A stretch of DNA of 64,000 bases from Gnetum montanum (lineage: Eukaryota; Streptophyta; Gnetopsida; Gnetales; Gnetaceae), in NCBI GenBank assembly GCA_015680685.1, contig MNCI01021389.1, positions 677,570 through 741,569 on the forward strand, given 5' to 3'. Positions within the stretch are counted from its first letter, which is position 1, and each line of letters opens with the position of its first letter. The notes below the pieces were generated by a model. It ran no database searches and was not told the DNA's origin. It saw only the letters and a list, made by a program, of their open reading frames with translations. The position numbers and the translations under genes were made by a program. This document shows positions 10,922 to 22,526 of the stretch, piece after piece.

Positions 10922-10983
10922 GTATGAAATAATTGAACTTCTTTCAATAACCTTACTAATAATTGATCTTTGTGTGATTATAG
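10922..10983 (+). other. Candidate 62-nt intron before ORF3 in E2
   Basis: AAG|GTATGA donor, ACTAATAAT branch-like site (CTAAT 10956-10960), acceptor TGTGATTATAG ending at 10983, then ATG 10984. CTAAT lies 23 nt from the AG, as in the other two copies. Confidence 0.45.
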
Positions 10984-11169
10984 ATGGGCCCTAAAAGAGG
11001 ACAACAAGGAGGACCTTCTCAAGGTGCAATTGAACGTCTAGGGGAAGGCAGAGACCAAGGACCTCATGCAAAACATGCAGAGCAGGAGGCACAATCATTC
11101 AGCATCCATCATGGAACTCCTACCACTGCATTATCTAGCCAAGCAAAAGGTGGAGAGGTCAGGGCCTAA
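10984..11169 (+). pseudogene. E2 ORF3 remnant
   Basis: Opens MGPKRGQQGGPSQG directly after the candidate acceptor and stays open for 61 codons. It is R/G/Q-rich and basic at the start. The rest of ORF3 is missing: by 11450 the sequence is in the PPT-proximal region. No known domain is recognisable. Confidence 0.4.
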
Positions 11170-11566
11170 GCCTATGAAGAGGAACAATGGCTATTTGCGG
11201 CATAGCATGTCAAGGCCAATTAAGTGTTCCTGTAGCTGTCGTGTCCATGGGAAGTGTCGACTCCATCAAACATTGGAACATCAACATGGATGACTCATAA
11301 TCCTTGGATAGAAGAGGAGAAACGTTAGACACTTCTTCAATGATATCAATCTCAGAAGCCTGGCACGTAGGACAAGGAAAAGCACCCATGGAGGAACCAC
11401 CGCCATTTAGAACCACATGAGTTCCAACAAAGTCTTGTAATTCTGTGTCTGTGTCCCAATTTTGTTTTGTTCAATCCCACACTGTGACATGAATAATTTC
11501 TAGTTAGTCAATAATCCCATACCTATCCACTATGTATTTAATTAGATCCGTTTCCATTTTTTTAAA

Positions 11567-11600
11567 CTCGAGGACAAGTTGTTATTCAGTCATGGGGGTA
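11567..11600 (+). other. PPT and upstream box of E2
   Basis: AACTCGAGGACAAGTT box then ATTCAGTCATGGGGGTA before the LTR, as in E1. Confidence 0.7.
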
Positions 11601-12443
11601 TGATGAATTGTGGTTTGTCAGGTGCTGATATCGGACCCCCGTTATTGCACCAGTGATATCACGGCCTGACAAGCAATATCACATACGTGATATCGTGGTT
11701 CCCGTGTGAGCCTATAAATACACAATGGGGCGCACAGGAAAGGAGTCAGTTTTTCAGTAAGTTTTAGAAGTTAGTTTCATGTTAGAGTAGAGTCTTTTTG
11801 TCATTCTTTTTCTCTCAACCCTTTCTCCCAGTGCATGCCCACAGTGTGATGATTGTAATTGTACAACATCCTTTATTCAAGTGTGACGTAGTTGGACATG
11901 CACATGACCAGAAATAAATATTAAGATTGCTTCATCATTGTAGGATTCACTTAGTTTAATTATTTAATTATTATTAAACTTGGAATGAGTACAACTTAAT
12001 CACGAGCATCTACGTGTGACTACTTGGTATCCCAGTAGCGTACTTGGCCCATGCGTTTGCTAATCCTAGTGGTAGTCATGCACGAGGTCCGAGATGTGTA
12101 CAGATGATTAAGGAATAGATGCTCATTGCACTTAGGCTAGCTTAGATTCTCTCTCCCTATCTCCTCTTAGTTTAACTCCCTATTCCTTTCCTCCTAGCTT
12201 AATTAAAGATTAATTTCCATTGTCTCTAGAAGCAGCATTAGTTTAGGAACACATCATATACCTCACTCTGAACTAAACCATACATGACAAAGCAAATATT
12301 AGTCCAAGTGGAAGGACAATGAACTACAATCAATGAGTAACTATCTAGATACCATAACTAGCCCGTCTGCAAAGTTCGACCAGATCATGCGTGAAATGGT
12401 CGTATTCGTATGGTTGAGTGTAGGGGTACCTCGTCATTCATCA
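11601..12443 (+). repeat. E2 3' LTR
   Basis: TGATG...CATCA, 843 bp. The 5' part has repeated GATATCACG / GTGATATCGTGG inverted words (11628-11696) and TATAAATA at 11713. The 3' part aligns with the E1 LTR (TAGGGGTACCTCG near the end). What follows is not a PBS, so this is a 3' LTR. U3 differs strongly from that of E1, so E2 is a distinct subfamily. Confidence 0.8.
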
Positions 12444-13390
12444 TTAGCTTAGATACTAATTTTAATGGCTGCTAAGAACCTAGAGGCTAACAAACTTCAA
12501 TTTACAATGGAATTTATGATCCACCTCTCTGTGCTTACATATAGAGCAAACACTATCAACAAGCATGGACATTTAAGAGATGATGAACAAAGATAAGTTT
12601 ATATTATTTTATCCATTATATCATTTGATTTGGAAATATGTGATGTCACTTAAGGGTAGCCACAACATCTTAAGTCATATTTACATTTTCTTTGGTATAA
12701 TATCTTAAAAGGGTCATTGTATAAATTTATAACTCATAGAAAGCATTTTTTTAATTACATATAAAGTATGAATATTTTTGTATATTAGTTGGTTACATTT
12801 ACATGCTTTAGAAGTAGCCTTGTAGTGCTATAGTTGCATGATAAATAAAGTTTTAGCAAAATGTGGGTTAGGGATTATTTTGAATCCATAGATTATATTC
12901 TTATGCATTTCATAACAGTAGCATAAGGCATGGATATTTTTGTATGTTATCATGCATATATGATGAATTTCTACTAAGATTATTGGATAAATTTATGCAT
13001 TGTAAAGATTATTCATGATATTCTTTATGCGATATTAAGAAAGACTTCAGCATTGTTTTGGGGTAGCCACAACACCTTAAGTCATAACAATGTTTTTAAG
13101 ATAATGATGTCATTTGAAGAATTACAATTAGTTCATAAGTTAATTTCTTGATCCCACAAGGAGATGGTTATTCTTATGACCTAATTGGTATAAGATAGTG
13201 AATCTAAATTAAATGTTCATATGCCCATAGGTATGGATTATTTAGTTTAGATTTACTAGTCTTATTAATGAATTTGACATGTAAATTTATGTGTGATACA
13301 ACCTCTACCCATTGGAAGGTTTGAGTTTACATGGAAAAGCTAAATTCTTTAAGGATCTTAAAATTTAGTGGGAGAGAATTTCTTTGAAGT
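12444..13390 (+). other. AT-rich sequence without a recognisable gene
   Basis: No reading frame of note. The words GGGTAGCCACAACA.CTTAAGTCATA appear twice, near 12655 and 13065, so the stretch contains a local direct duplication about 410 bp apart. Its position suggests 5' sequence of the copia element below, but I cannot place an LTR. Confidence 0.4.
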
Positions 13391-13771
13391 TTATAGTTGA
13401 GGAAACAAAGGAATCTAATGAATCTCTAAAAGATGAAGAGAAATTGGTAATCTTCCAAGGATTATGTTTTTTCATTTTCATAAGCCATGAGTGGAGGAAA
13501 TTTCATACTTTGGTATGATGCCATAAAGAAATCAAAGTCTTAAAGCTCCAAGAAAAATCAAATCAAAATTTAGAATCTATTTGAATTACTAGAGAAATCA
13601 TCAACAAAGGATTTGTAAGATCAAAAGGAATCTTTTGGAAATGTCAAATGATATAGAGCTAAAGGAGGGCATCGATTACCATGAAACCTTTTCTAAAGTA
13701 TTATAGCAGGTTTTTTTTAGAATAATCATAGCTTTGGTGACTCATTTTGAATTGGAGCTTCACCAAATATA
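13391..13771 (+). pseudogene. Ty1/copia pol fragment (linker and RT start)
   Basis: At 13651-13760 one frame reads LKEGIDYHETFSKV, then IIIALVTHFELELHQ, the well-known copia RT start (GIDY-ETF-PV ... A-...LHQMDVK). One TAG lies at 13703. The frame is cut at 13771 by element A, right after LHQ, and resumes with DVK at 45319. The part before 13650 is too decayed to assign with certainty. Confidence 0.7.
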
Positions 13772-14667
13772 TGTTAATAAAGTCAATTTAAATTGACAAC
13801 GATATCGTAACTAAGATATCATAGATCCAATATCCTAACATAAGCTATGTCATTATATAAACAATATCGTGGGATGCGTGTCAACCTATAAATATAACAC
13901 TTAGGCACACAGATTCAAATAAGTTTCATTCCATAGTAGCCAAACTCTGTAAGTTTTATTTTGTGAATTTATTCTTAAGTACTTAGAAGTGTAAATTTTC
14001 ATAGTGTAGTGTGACTTAGTGAATGGAGTCTTTATTTAAACATCTTGTACTTGGACACAAGTGTAACCGACAATAAAGATCAAGTTATTTCATACTATTG
14101 CATCATTCTCCTAGTTTACTACTTAGAATAATGTTTACCATTTTTACTTAGGCTACTAATTATTGCTTTCCTAGTTAATGTTTTATTATTTCATGCACTT
14201 TTCTTTTACTGTTGTTAGTATGCAGAATGGATACAACTGATTTCGAGCGTAAATTGTGATTGCTTGGTAATCCAGTAGTATTATCACTTGGTTCACCTAG
14301 TAGTGAAATATGTAGTAATCCCAGTAATGATTACATAAGCCCAAGAAGTGTACGGAAAATTAGAATGGATATCCATTGTCATAAGATAGAATAGATTCAT
14401 TTATTGTTTTACTTAAACTTAGAAACTATTTTCATTCCACTGTGTTGGCTAGGAAATACAATGGAAAATAACATCAAATATCATATACCTCATGGTGATC
14501 TAAGACATACACATAAACTTCACTAGCTCCACGTGGCAAGACAACGGTCTCAAACTTAAATCAATTTCTAGCATAATTACATTGCCTCATCCATGGATTA
14601 TGATCTGGTCACATGTGAACACTTATGAATTGTATCGTTGGGCATTGGATTGCTCCACCACTCATCA
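13772..14667 (+). repeat. Element A 5' LTR
   Basis: 896 bp, ends CCACTCATCA before the PBS. U3 has CGATATCGTA and AGATATCATAG words and TATAAATA at 13887-13894. Matches 44506-45318. Confidence 0.82.
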
Positions 14668-14687
14668 TTGGCATTTTTGCTAAGGAC
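14668..14687 (+). other. Primer binding site of element A
   Basis: TTGGCATTTTTGCTAAGGAC, a decayed tRNA-Asp-type PBS as at 1454. Confidence 0.65.
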
Positions 14688-14801
14688 AAGTCAATGTATG
14701 CTTAGTAATTTATTTTAGAAAGTTAATTGTATTAGAATTCAAAGTTAAAATTCATAACCTAAAAAATCAAGCACACTTAACCAAACATCTTAAACCACGA
14801 C

Positions 14802-15863
14802 ATGCCATCATCACTTGCCAAAGGAACAATGATAGAATCAGTGATGAAGAAGAATGGGGGATGCCATTGCAAACAAGAATTACATATGCTCACACCAATC
14901 CTTATCATCTAGATTTAACTTTCATCATTCATTAGGACATTCAAATGAGGTGGAGAGATATATAAGACAAAATAGTCCTACCTTGAAATCATGCAACAAT
15001 TAATATGCTTCAAACTGCCTTAAGAGGAATGAATCTAAACCAAATCCAAGAATGGTACCATGTGACTAAGCACATGATAAGGCCTTATGAACCTATAAAG
15101 GAGCAAATGAGGAGAGATGCTGCAATGGAAATCAAACATGTACACAACAAAGGGAAGCAAGTTAACACTTCTGTTGTCTTGGAAGAACTTGATGCTGATG
15201 CGTTTATGATAGAACAACTCTATCAAAATCATGAAGAGACTTCAAAAACACCTATCATCATACTTGAGAAACTTGTCAAAGTTCAACTACATTCCACTCT
15301 AGTAGAGACACCTAAAAGGGAGGCTACTAACTCCAAGTATAAGCAGGACTCAAGGCCAAGAGTTTCTACCAGATCCTATAGAGGAGAATACCAAAGTCAT
15401 GAAAGGAGGAAAAGCTAGCACCATTCTCCTGCAACCTGTTCCGCATCATCACAATCATTGGTGAGCTTTGACAAAAGGAGACAAAGGTACCAAGACCACA
15501 ACAAGGAGGAAAGAAGGACTCATGATCATCATGTTCACTATCCAAGGCACTCTGATATAAAACATGAAAACTATGGACAAAGAAGATGAAGGGATTGAAG
15601 AGAGGATTAAGAAAGGTATGAACATAGAAGGAAATACTCCTATAACAAAGCACACAAACTCGATCATGATGATGAACCCCTAATGACGTAGTATGATCAA
15701 CATCCAAGAAGCTGTACATATACCAACCAGGCATGTGAGGGATAGCCGTATCAAGCAACTTGATATGAATAACATATCAAGATTTGAGGGTGGTTATAAT
15801 GTTGATCCACAACACCACCTCCAAGAATTCCATGATGCCTACATCCTAGAAAACATTGAAAGT
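14802..15863 (+). pseudogene. Element A gag, 5' part
   Basis: Same domain order as E1 gag. FTFI-like LTFIIH then MRWRDI (14915-14965), a helical stretch with HNKGKQVN (15141-15164), then TRHVRDSRIKQLDMNNIS and FEGGYNVDPQHHLQEFHDA (15729-15842). The frame is broken in several places (stops near 14936 and 14966; stops near 15417-15600). At 15863, in the middle of the capsid region, it is split by element B; the matching remainder starts at 29204. Confidence 0.75.
15859..15863 (+). repeat. Target-site duplication of element B, left copy
   Basis: AAAGT, identical to 29199-29203. The host gag frame reads through it: IES on the left and S-D-W on the right. Confidence 0.9.
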
Positions 15864-17171
15864 TGTAATGACGGAAAACGTCGGTCGCTGGAAATACCGA
15901 ACGAAAGTCCATGTACACAGTTCCAACCCCGGATCTGTGCGAGGACCGTGCTGGAGAGAAAAACGAATCCAAGGTGCCCTGAATAGTCTTGTCGATCAAA
16001 CAGGGACTTATTTAATTAGTAAAAGGTTTGGTAGTAATTTGATGGCGAAATGAAGATTCTTTATAAAACGATGCAATGTTGTTAATCCCGAAAGCAATTG
16101 AAGACAATGTAAACGATTTAGATGAGATTGCCAAATCCTTCTAACTAGGATGCAAGAGATCAAATTTGGTAGAGAATACAATCACAGGATCTGGGATTTA
16201 ATTTATGAAAAACAATATGTTTGATACAATGATTTTAGGCGGGCTTCGGTTTGAACGAAGCATATGCCAGTAACAAGAAAGTTATGTAAAGATGAAACAA
16301 GCGAGGATCAATCTACCTTGATCTAGCCAATTTGGGCGTAAGGAAGTCAGACTCATGGGAGAATATCTGGTAGCCGATTGTTTCTGATCAAGAATTATTG
16401 TCAATCACCTCTGACGTTCTCATGATCGCTAATTCTCTTTTTCTCTTTTGCCAACCTTGAAAGAAAAATTTTGCCATCCCCTTTTGATTTTCATCAACTG
16501 AAGCATTTATAAGGTTAGGGTCAGGAGAAAAACGTGGTTTAGATGACGTGTGTCCTAAGCCTACAAGATGCCATTGACTTGATGTGGTGGTTGCTGAAGT
16601 TTACGACGCCACACTGCCTTACGCACTAAAGCGTAATGCATCGTAAACCAGGAATTTGGCAACAAGGATTATGCAATGACACGCTGGAGAGCATATTGCA
16701 TCATGCAGACTATTGCTACCTGTATTAAGCCACCATTGTCCATACTGTAATTACGTTGTGCTGAGCTAAATTACGCTTCAAAGCGTAGTCCATCGTAAAA
16801 TAGCGCATCTGTAAAGAAAAACAAAGTGTTTGTGGAAGCCTTGAACATTTGTCATCCTTGATGTTTGTGGCATACTATTCTCTGACATTACGTTGCATAA
16901 TGCGATGTTACGCTATGTAGCGTAATACAGCGTAATTTGCCAAAAGTTAAGATTTTTGAAACAGATAACTTGCAAAGCTAGAAGTTTTGTCGTCGTGCAT
17001 CCGTCGCTTTGCTCTGTCTTCTGGAATTTGCTTGTGTTGTGCTTCATAGCGTGGCGGGACAGACCTTCAACTGAAAAGGAATTTGCTATGCCACACTTTG
17101 TTGCAACCCTTCGCCTGAATCACCATCCTTTTGCTAAACTGCTGAGGCCTCGAAATTTTCATGGTGTTTCA
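15864..17171 (-). repeat. Element B 3' LTR
   Basis: 1308 bp, same length as 27891-29198. In element sense it starts TGAAACACC and ends TCATTACA. A TATA-like box CTTATAAATG lies at 16503-16512 (minus). It contains many GCGTAA/TTACGC words, including an 18-bp inverted repeat at 16908-16925. Confidence 0.92.
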
Positions 17172-17188
17172 ATGACCCCTCTTTGTTG
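17172..17188 (-). other. PPT of element B
   Basis: In element sense CAACAAAGAGGGGTCAT, directly before the 3' LTR. The purine run is AAAGAGGGG. Confidence 0.75.
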
Positions 17189-18646
17189 ACGTTTAGAGGA
17201 CTTGCCCGAAAGACGTCAACAAAGAATATGAAACACCGGAAAGACAAAAGCATCACCAGCGTCTGTCGGAGACTGCTCGAATGTTGTTTTGTCAAACTTA
17301 GAAGTGCGAGGATGGAGGTCCATAGGATATAGAAGGGATCTTACAGGAGTTAGAGATGGTAGGTTCGGGGAAGACTAAAACACATGATCATGAAGCTTCT
17401 TCGAACAAGTCATTACGTCCTTTTGCTAATATGTTTACGAAAGGTTACGCCATCACACTGCATATGAAGGGCTTGCAAGGGCGATTTGTGTTATGCCTAC
17501 ATGGCTTAGATGAGTTGTTTTACATCCATTATGTCAAAACCCCCCCCCCCCTTTTTTGGGAGAAATGCAGATTGCATGTCACAAGGCGAGCTGTGTTACG
17601 CCAGTTTGTGAGAATGATAATGAAAACGGATCAACTTAATGCTCATGTTCTGTACAAAGTAGAAAAGAAGGCAGGGGAAGGAAAGGGGGAAAACAAGGTA
17701 AGGTACCCGGGAGAAATAGGGTTTGCACTTCCAAGTGACCAGGCTAGTCTGAGCAGCCACCTCCGAACGCCATGACACCTCACCTTCCAATGAAAGTATT
17801 CTTGATCAACGCTGTGGTAACAAGTAACCTGCAAAACACAACATAGAACAAAAATCCAGAAATAAATGTCCTGATCGCTAAGGAGGGAGGCTGTTGAAAC
17901 AAGCGCCGTCCAAAGCGAAAAGACAGATGGAGACTAAGAAAGAGGGGCCTAGAACAAGGGTCTCAATGTTGATGTCACGGTTCCTGTAGTTCTCGTCAAT
18001 AGCCAGAGTTGTCTTGCTCAAAGGACTATGCAAAGAACATGTCAAATGAATCTGCCAAGCCAGAATCTGGTAACAACAATGGATGGAGGCCACTGAGACT
18101 ATGGGTGGCCACGGCTTTTTTAGGATCCCAAGCGGTGAAATTGATATAAGGAGGTGCAACTACGAAGTGGCTGTCGTAGCAACATCTCCGAGGGGTCAGT
18201 AGTATGGCTTTCGGCATGTCCAAGGAATCAACATCTGGTAGGGATGCAGTGCAAGAATGATCATGCCTTACCTTATACATCTGGTAGGGATGTAGTGCAA
18301 GAATGATCACGCTTGCTTGCTTCATGGATTGCCTATTGACAGACCATGGTCCCGGTTTAACGTCTAGGCAGACTGAAATCTGCTAGTTTTACGTCGTAGC
18401 GGATGGTGGAAGGGCTAGTTTATGGTCCTAGCAGACCGTGCTATGGGTGTCAATTTTATGTCGTGACCAAGGGACAAGTCTATGCTGGTTTAGTGTCTCA
18501 GAAGATGTGTGCTTACCGTTGCCAGTTTAGCATCTTGGCGGACGCGTGCAAGAGCTGCCAATTTTATGTTGTAGCGAACATGTACAACTTTGCCAGTTTT
18601 ATGTTGTAGTGGACATTTGTCACCTGATTTTGAGCTGAATTGATGT
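17189..18646 (-). other. Element B 3' untranslated region
   Basis: About 1.46 kb between the INT stop and the PPT with no convincing gene. It holds a homopolymer C run (17539-17550) and the degenerate repeat array at 18330-18620. Open frames here on either strand lack any domain. Confidence 0.6.
18330..18620 (-). repeat. Degenerate tandem repeats in element B 3' UTR
   Basis: On the plus strand a core like GCCAGTTTTATGTCGTAGCG recurs about seven times (near 18352, 18384, 18447, 18485, 18521, 18568 and 18594), spaced about 30-60 bp. Tandem repeats in the 3' UTR are known for Tat/Ogre elements. Confidence 0.6.
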
Positions 18647-19813
18647 TTAGATGTAATACCGCTTTAGGTACAGATGATTCACTGGATTTGGTAGTTCGTT
18701 GCCATTGGTGCCTGCTAACTTGAATGCTTCGTTGCCAAATGCACCGATGACCAAGAAAGGGCCTTCCCAGTTTGTAGAGAACTTGCCTATTGGTTCACGA
18801 ATGGCCTTGAGAACTAAGTCTCCTTTCTCGATCGGTCGTTGATGCACGTTGTGCCAATGGTTTTGTCTCTGTTTATCCTAATATTTTTCGATGGTGTCGA
18901 GCGTCTGGATGTGTTTCTCCTCCACTGAGTCTAAATCCACAATTCTAGACTTATTGTGTTGAGTCTCATTTATAATCGTAGATAGGACCATCCGCAATGA
19001 GGGAACCTGTAATTCCAAGGGCAACACTGCTTTAGATCCATAGACCAGGCTGTAAGGCATCCTGTCTATGGCTGTTCTGCACATCGTACAATATGCCCAT
19101 AGCACATAGAGAATTTCTTCATCCCACCACTTCTTATTACTGTTGAGCATTTTCTTGAGTAAATTTATGATCACCTTGTTTGTCGCCTCTACTTAACCAT
19201 TTTCTTGCAAGTAATAAGGTGAAGAAAAAGATTGTTTGATACCAAGGTTATTGCAAAAAGATTTGGTTTCTGTGCTACTAAATTGTGGCCCGTTGTCAGT
19301 CACAATAGTCATAGGAAGTCCAAATTTGGTTACAATATTGTCTAAGATGAAATGGCAAACCTATCGAGATGTAATATTTCGTAGGGGGATAGCCTCAACC
19401 CACTTTGTAAAATACTCAGTGGCGGTGATAATGAAGCTATGACCTGTGAAAGATTTAGGCGAGATGGGACCTATGATGTCCAGTCCCCATCGTTGGAATG
19501 GCTAAGTAATTTGGGCAATGTGTAACTTAGTTGGTGACATGTGTATTAGATTTGCGTAAAGCTGGCACATGTCACACGTCTTCACCTTGGCAAGGCAATC
19601 TTTTTCCATGTATAGCCAATAGTACCCTAAGCATCTAATTTTAGCAGTCATTGCTCGCGAGGCTACGTGTCCTCCGCACAGCCCTTCGTGGACTTTGTTA
19701 ACTATTCGTTGTGCTTGGTCATTGTTAACGCAGGTAAGCAATACCCCATCAAAGGAGCGTCTACATAGAGTACTGTCTCCAAGGATGACATATCGCCTGG
19801 CATGCTTACGCAT
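18647..19813 (-). pseudogene. Element B integrase
   Basis: Minus strand. N-terminal zinc finger with HEGLCGGH ... CDMCQLY (H-H-C-C, 19690-19560). Catalytic core with WGLDIIGPI (about 19485), VTDNGPQFSS (about 19300) and ENG.VEATNK (about 19200-19170), then YSLVYGSKAVLPLE (about 19050-19010). The C-terminal part has EKGDLVLKAI and NWEGPFLV (18830-18750) and ends HLYLKRYYI with a stop at 18647. No chromodomain. Stops near 19502, 19195 and 18878 break it. It follows the second RNase H without a separate ORF. Confidence 0.85.
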
Positions 19814-19951
19814 TGCATCTTTTTGTGCATGTGTTAGCTCGTGCGGTGGTTCACCATGCAGAAGGTAAATTTTAATGCTGTCATACTATTCTAACGTTCC
19901 TTCCATGTCTAATGAACAAATCTGCGTCGCTTGAATAACAGGCTCTATACA

Positions 19952-20400
19952 TTATATCATTAAAGTGGGCCAAGTGGCAAACAAGTGTGGTGGCACGTTT
20001 AACGCCAGTGTTGCCAGTGCATCGCCAACAGCGTTTTCGTTGCACGGCACGTGTTGGGTATCGGTTGTCACGAATTGTTTCAGGAGATCTTTAGCCATAT
20101 CACAGTAAGGCTGTAGGTGTACAACCTTGCAGGTGTAGACTCCTGTGATTTGATTGATGACGAGCATCGAATCGCCTCAGATTTCCAGGTGTTGAACTTT
20201 AAGTTCTCTGGCTGTCAACAACCCTCTGAGGAGCCCCTCATACTCTGCCACGTTGTTCGTACAAGGGAAGGCGAGGCAATAAGTCGATGGATGCACGTCA
20301 TCAGGAGAAAGCATAATAACGGCGGCGGCACTGCTGCCTCTAGTGGTTGAAGCTCCGTCAAAGTATAACACTACTTCAAGGCCTGTTGATACAGGGCTTA
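19952..20400 (-). pseudogene. Element B second (archaeal-type) RNase H
   Basis: Minus strand. YFDGASTTRGSSAAAVI (about 20368-20320), TNNVAEYEGLLRGL (20252-20211), then GDSMLVINQITG (about 20170-20137). D-G-(A/S), N-x-A-E-Y-x-(A/G)-L and G-D-S-x-L-V are the signature of the archaeal-type RNase H found in Tat elements. It lies between the ordinary RNase H and INT. A single stop at about 20177 splits it. Confidence 0.85.
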
Positions 20401-20797
20401 AACTATGTACATGTTCATCCAGGAATTCTAGCTCTATTGTAGCTTGATCGTTAATCAGCGACGTTGCTAATTGGTCAGCTATGGCCTGGCCTTTGGTGGA
20501 TGACTGGTCAACATAATGTAAATCAAACTCAACTATGATGGCTTTCCAACGAGCTATCCTACTACTTTCATACAAATTGTTGGAGATAGCCTGCAGAACG
20601 TTGCTTTTACAAATTATGTTAACCTGACTACGGAAAAGATACTGCCTACATTTTTTAAGTGTAAAAACTAATGCCAAACAGTTACGCTCCACTTTGTTGT
20701 ACCTTGTTTTGTATGCAAATAGAGCATGACTAAGGTAATAGATAGGTGCTTCTGACCCATCGTTCCCTTTCTGGCAAAGTAACGCAGCTATAGACAC
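20401..20797 (-). pseudogene. Element B first RNase H
   Basis: Minus strand. Starts just after the RT thumb with VSIAALLCQK, then APIYYLSHAL (20753-20724), YNKVERNCLALVFTLKKCRQ (20705-20646) and ARWKAIIVEFDLHYVDQ (about 20551-20501). The family D-A-S-D start is altered, and the usual active-site Asp at T-D is replaced in the CKSN segment (about 20620), so activity would be lost even without the stops. Confidence 0.8.
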
Positions 20798-20804
20798 GTC
20801 TCAG

Positions 20805-21995
20805 TTAGCTTAGATAAATGTAGAAAGGCTGATCCCTTTGTGGCGGGAAAGCCGTTGGTAAATGTTGCAGCTCTTCTTTTAAATTATCAAATGCACACTG
20901 ACAGTCATTGGTCCATTCAAAATTGACACCCTTCTTCAGAAGATGTTGCATGGGATGTAATTTATCTGTTAACTTTGAAATAAACCGCCTGATGAACTGA
21001 AGCCTGCCCTGTAACCCGCGTAATTCTTTGAGATTTGTTGGTGGCGTTAAATCGATGATGACTTTAACCTTGTCAGGGTTGACTCGAATGCCAATTTCTG
21101 ATACCACAAACCCCAACATGCATCTGGTTTTGACTCCGAATACGCATTTCTTTGGTTTGAGCCGTAAGTCATGTTTGAGACATCGTTTAAGGACTAACTC
21201 TGGGTCTTCTGAATGATCTTCTGACTTTATAGACTTGATAGCTATGTCATCTACATAGTCGTTCAATCTCCCTAAGAGATAATCACTAAAGATGTATGTC
21301 ATGGCTCATTGATACATTGCTTCGGCGTTTTTTAACCCGAAAGGCATCATGGTGTAGCAGAAGGTTCCCCAATGCATCACGAATGTTGTGGTCAATTGGT
21401 GCTCTGGGTTAATATGAATTTGATTATAGCCTGAAAAACCATCCATAAAGGATAGGAGCGTGTGACCAGCTATTGTGTCGATCAGTTGGTCGATACTCGG
21501 TAATGGGAAGTTGTCCTTAATCGTAGCTTTGTTCAAATCCCGGAAGTCTATGCAGATGCGTATGCCTCCCATTTTCTTAGAGACAACTACAATGTTGGAC
21601 ACCCAATCTGAGTAATCGATCGCACAGATGAAACCAGCCTGATATAGCTTGGTGATTTCATCATGCACTGCTAGCGCAATTTTTGGCTCAATCTTTCGTA
21701 CCATCTGTCTAATTGGTTTGATGCATGGGTCTAAGATTATGTTGTGTTGTATTAATCTCGGGTTTAAACCTGACATGTCTTCATATAACCACGCGAATAC
21801 AACAGTGTTATTTTGGAGCACCTGGTTTATGTCACTTTGCAGCTGTTGGTCTAGAAGGGAACTAACCCTAAGAGTTTTATTTTCACCCTTGTGCATAACC
21901 ACAGGAACCTCGCTGAGAGGGTCCTCAGTTACATCATCAGCCTCCAGGTCGAGTATTTGGGCTAGATGTTCTAGCCAGTGTGGGGATGTTTCCAA
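20805..21995 (-). pseudogene. Element B reverse transcriptase
   Basis: Minus strand. GFICAIDYSDWVSNIVVVSK (about 21645-21580), RICIDFRDLNKAT (21560-21522), DNFPLPSIDQLIDTIAGH (21516-21463), FMDGFSGYNQI (21453-21420) and the catalytic YVDD (DYVDDIAIKS, about 21260-21231). The thumb carries KCVFGV and LGFVVSEIGI (21150-21080). One TGA at about 21303 separates the palm halves. The ORF stays open upstream through NLSLYDVTIATLETSPHW to the duplicated segment. Confidence 0.88.
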
Positions 21996-22502
21996 TGTTG
22001 CTATGGTTACGTCATAAAGGGAAAGGTTTGTTCCTACTAGCGTGTGATCGTACTATCTAATGACCTTCCCATGCGGCCCTGTTAAGGCTAAGGGTGCGGA
22101 TAAAGTCGATCAGTTGGTCGATACTCGGTAATGGGAAGTTGTCCTTAATCGTAGCTTTGTTCAAATCCCGGAATTCTATGCAGATGCGTATGCCTCCCAT
22201 TTTCTTAGAGACAACTACAATGTTGGACNNNNNNNNNNNNNNNNNNNNNNNNNNNNNNNNNNNNNNNNNNNNNNNNNNNNNNNNNNNNNNNNNNNNNNNN
22301 NNNNNNNNNNNNNNNNNNNNNCCTCAGTTACATCATCAGCCTCCAGGTCGAGTATTTGGGCTAGATGTTCTAGCCAGTGTGGGGATGTTTCCAATGTTGC
22401 TATGGTTACGTCATAAAGGGAAAGGTTTGTTCCTACTAGCGTGTGATCATACTATCTAATGACCTTCCCATGCAGCCCTGTTAAGGCTAAGGGTGCGGAT
22501 AA
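21475..22502 (-). repeat. ~627-bp tandem duplication of the RT 5' region, with an N run
   Basis: 21475-21600 recurs at 22105-22228 and 21923-22101 recurs at 22322-22500, nearly identical. The 322 bp that should lie between them in the second copy are replaced by 93 N. The junction lies at about 22101. It may be a real duplication or an assembly fault. Confidence 0.8.
22229..22321. other. Assembly gap (93 N)
   Basis: A run of N inside the second copy of the duplicated RT segment. From the first copy, about 322 bp are expected here. Confidence 0.95.
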
Positions 22503-22526
22503 AGCTGCGTCCATTTGCGAGTGGTC

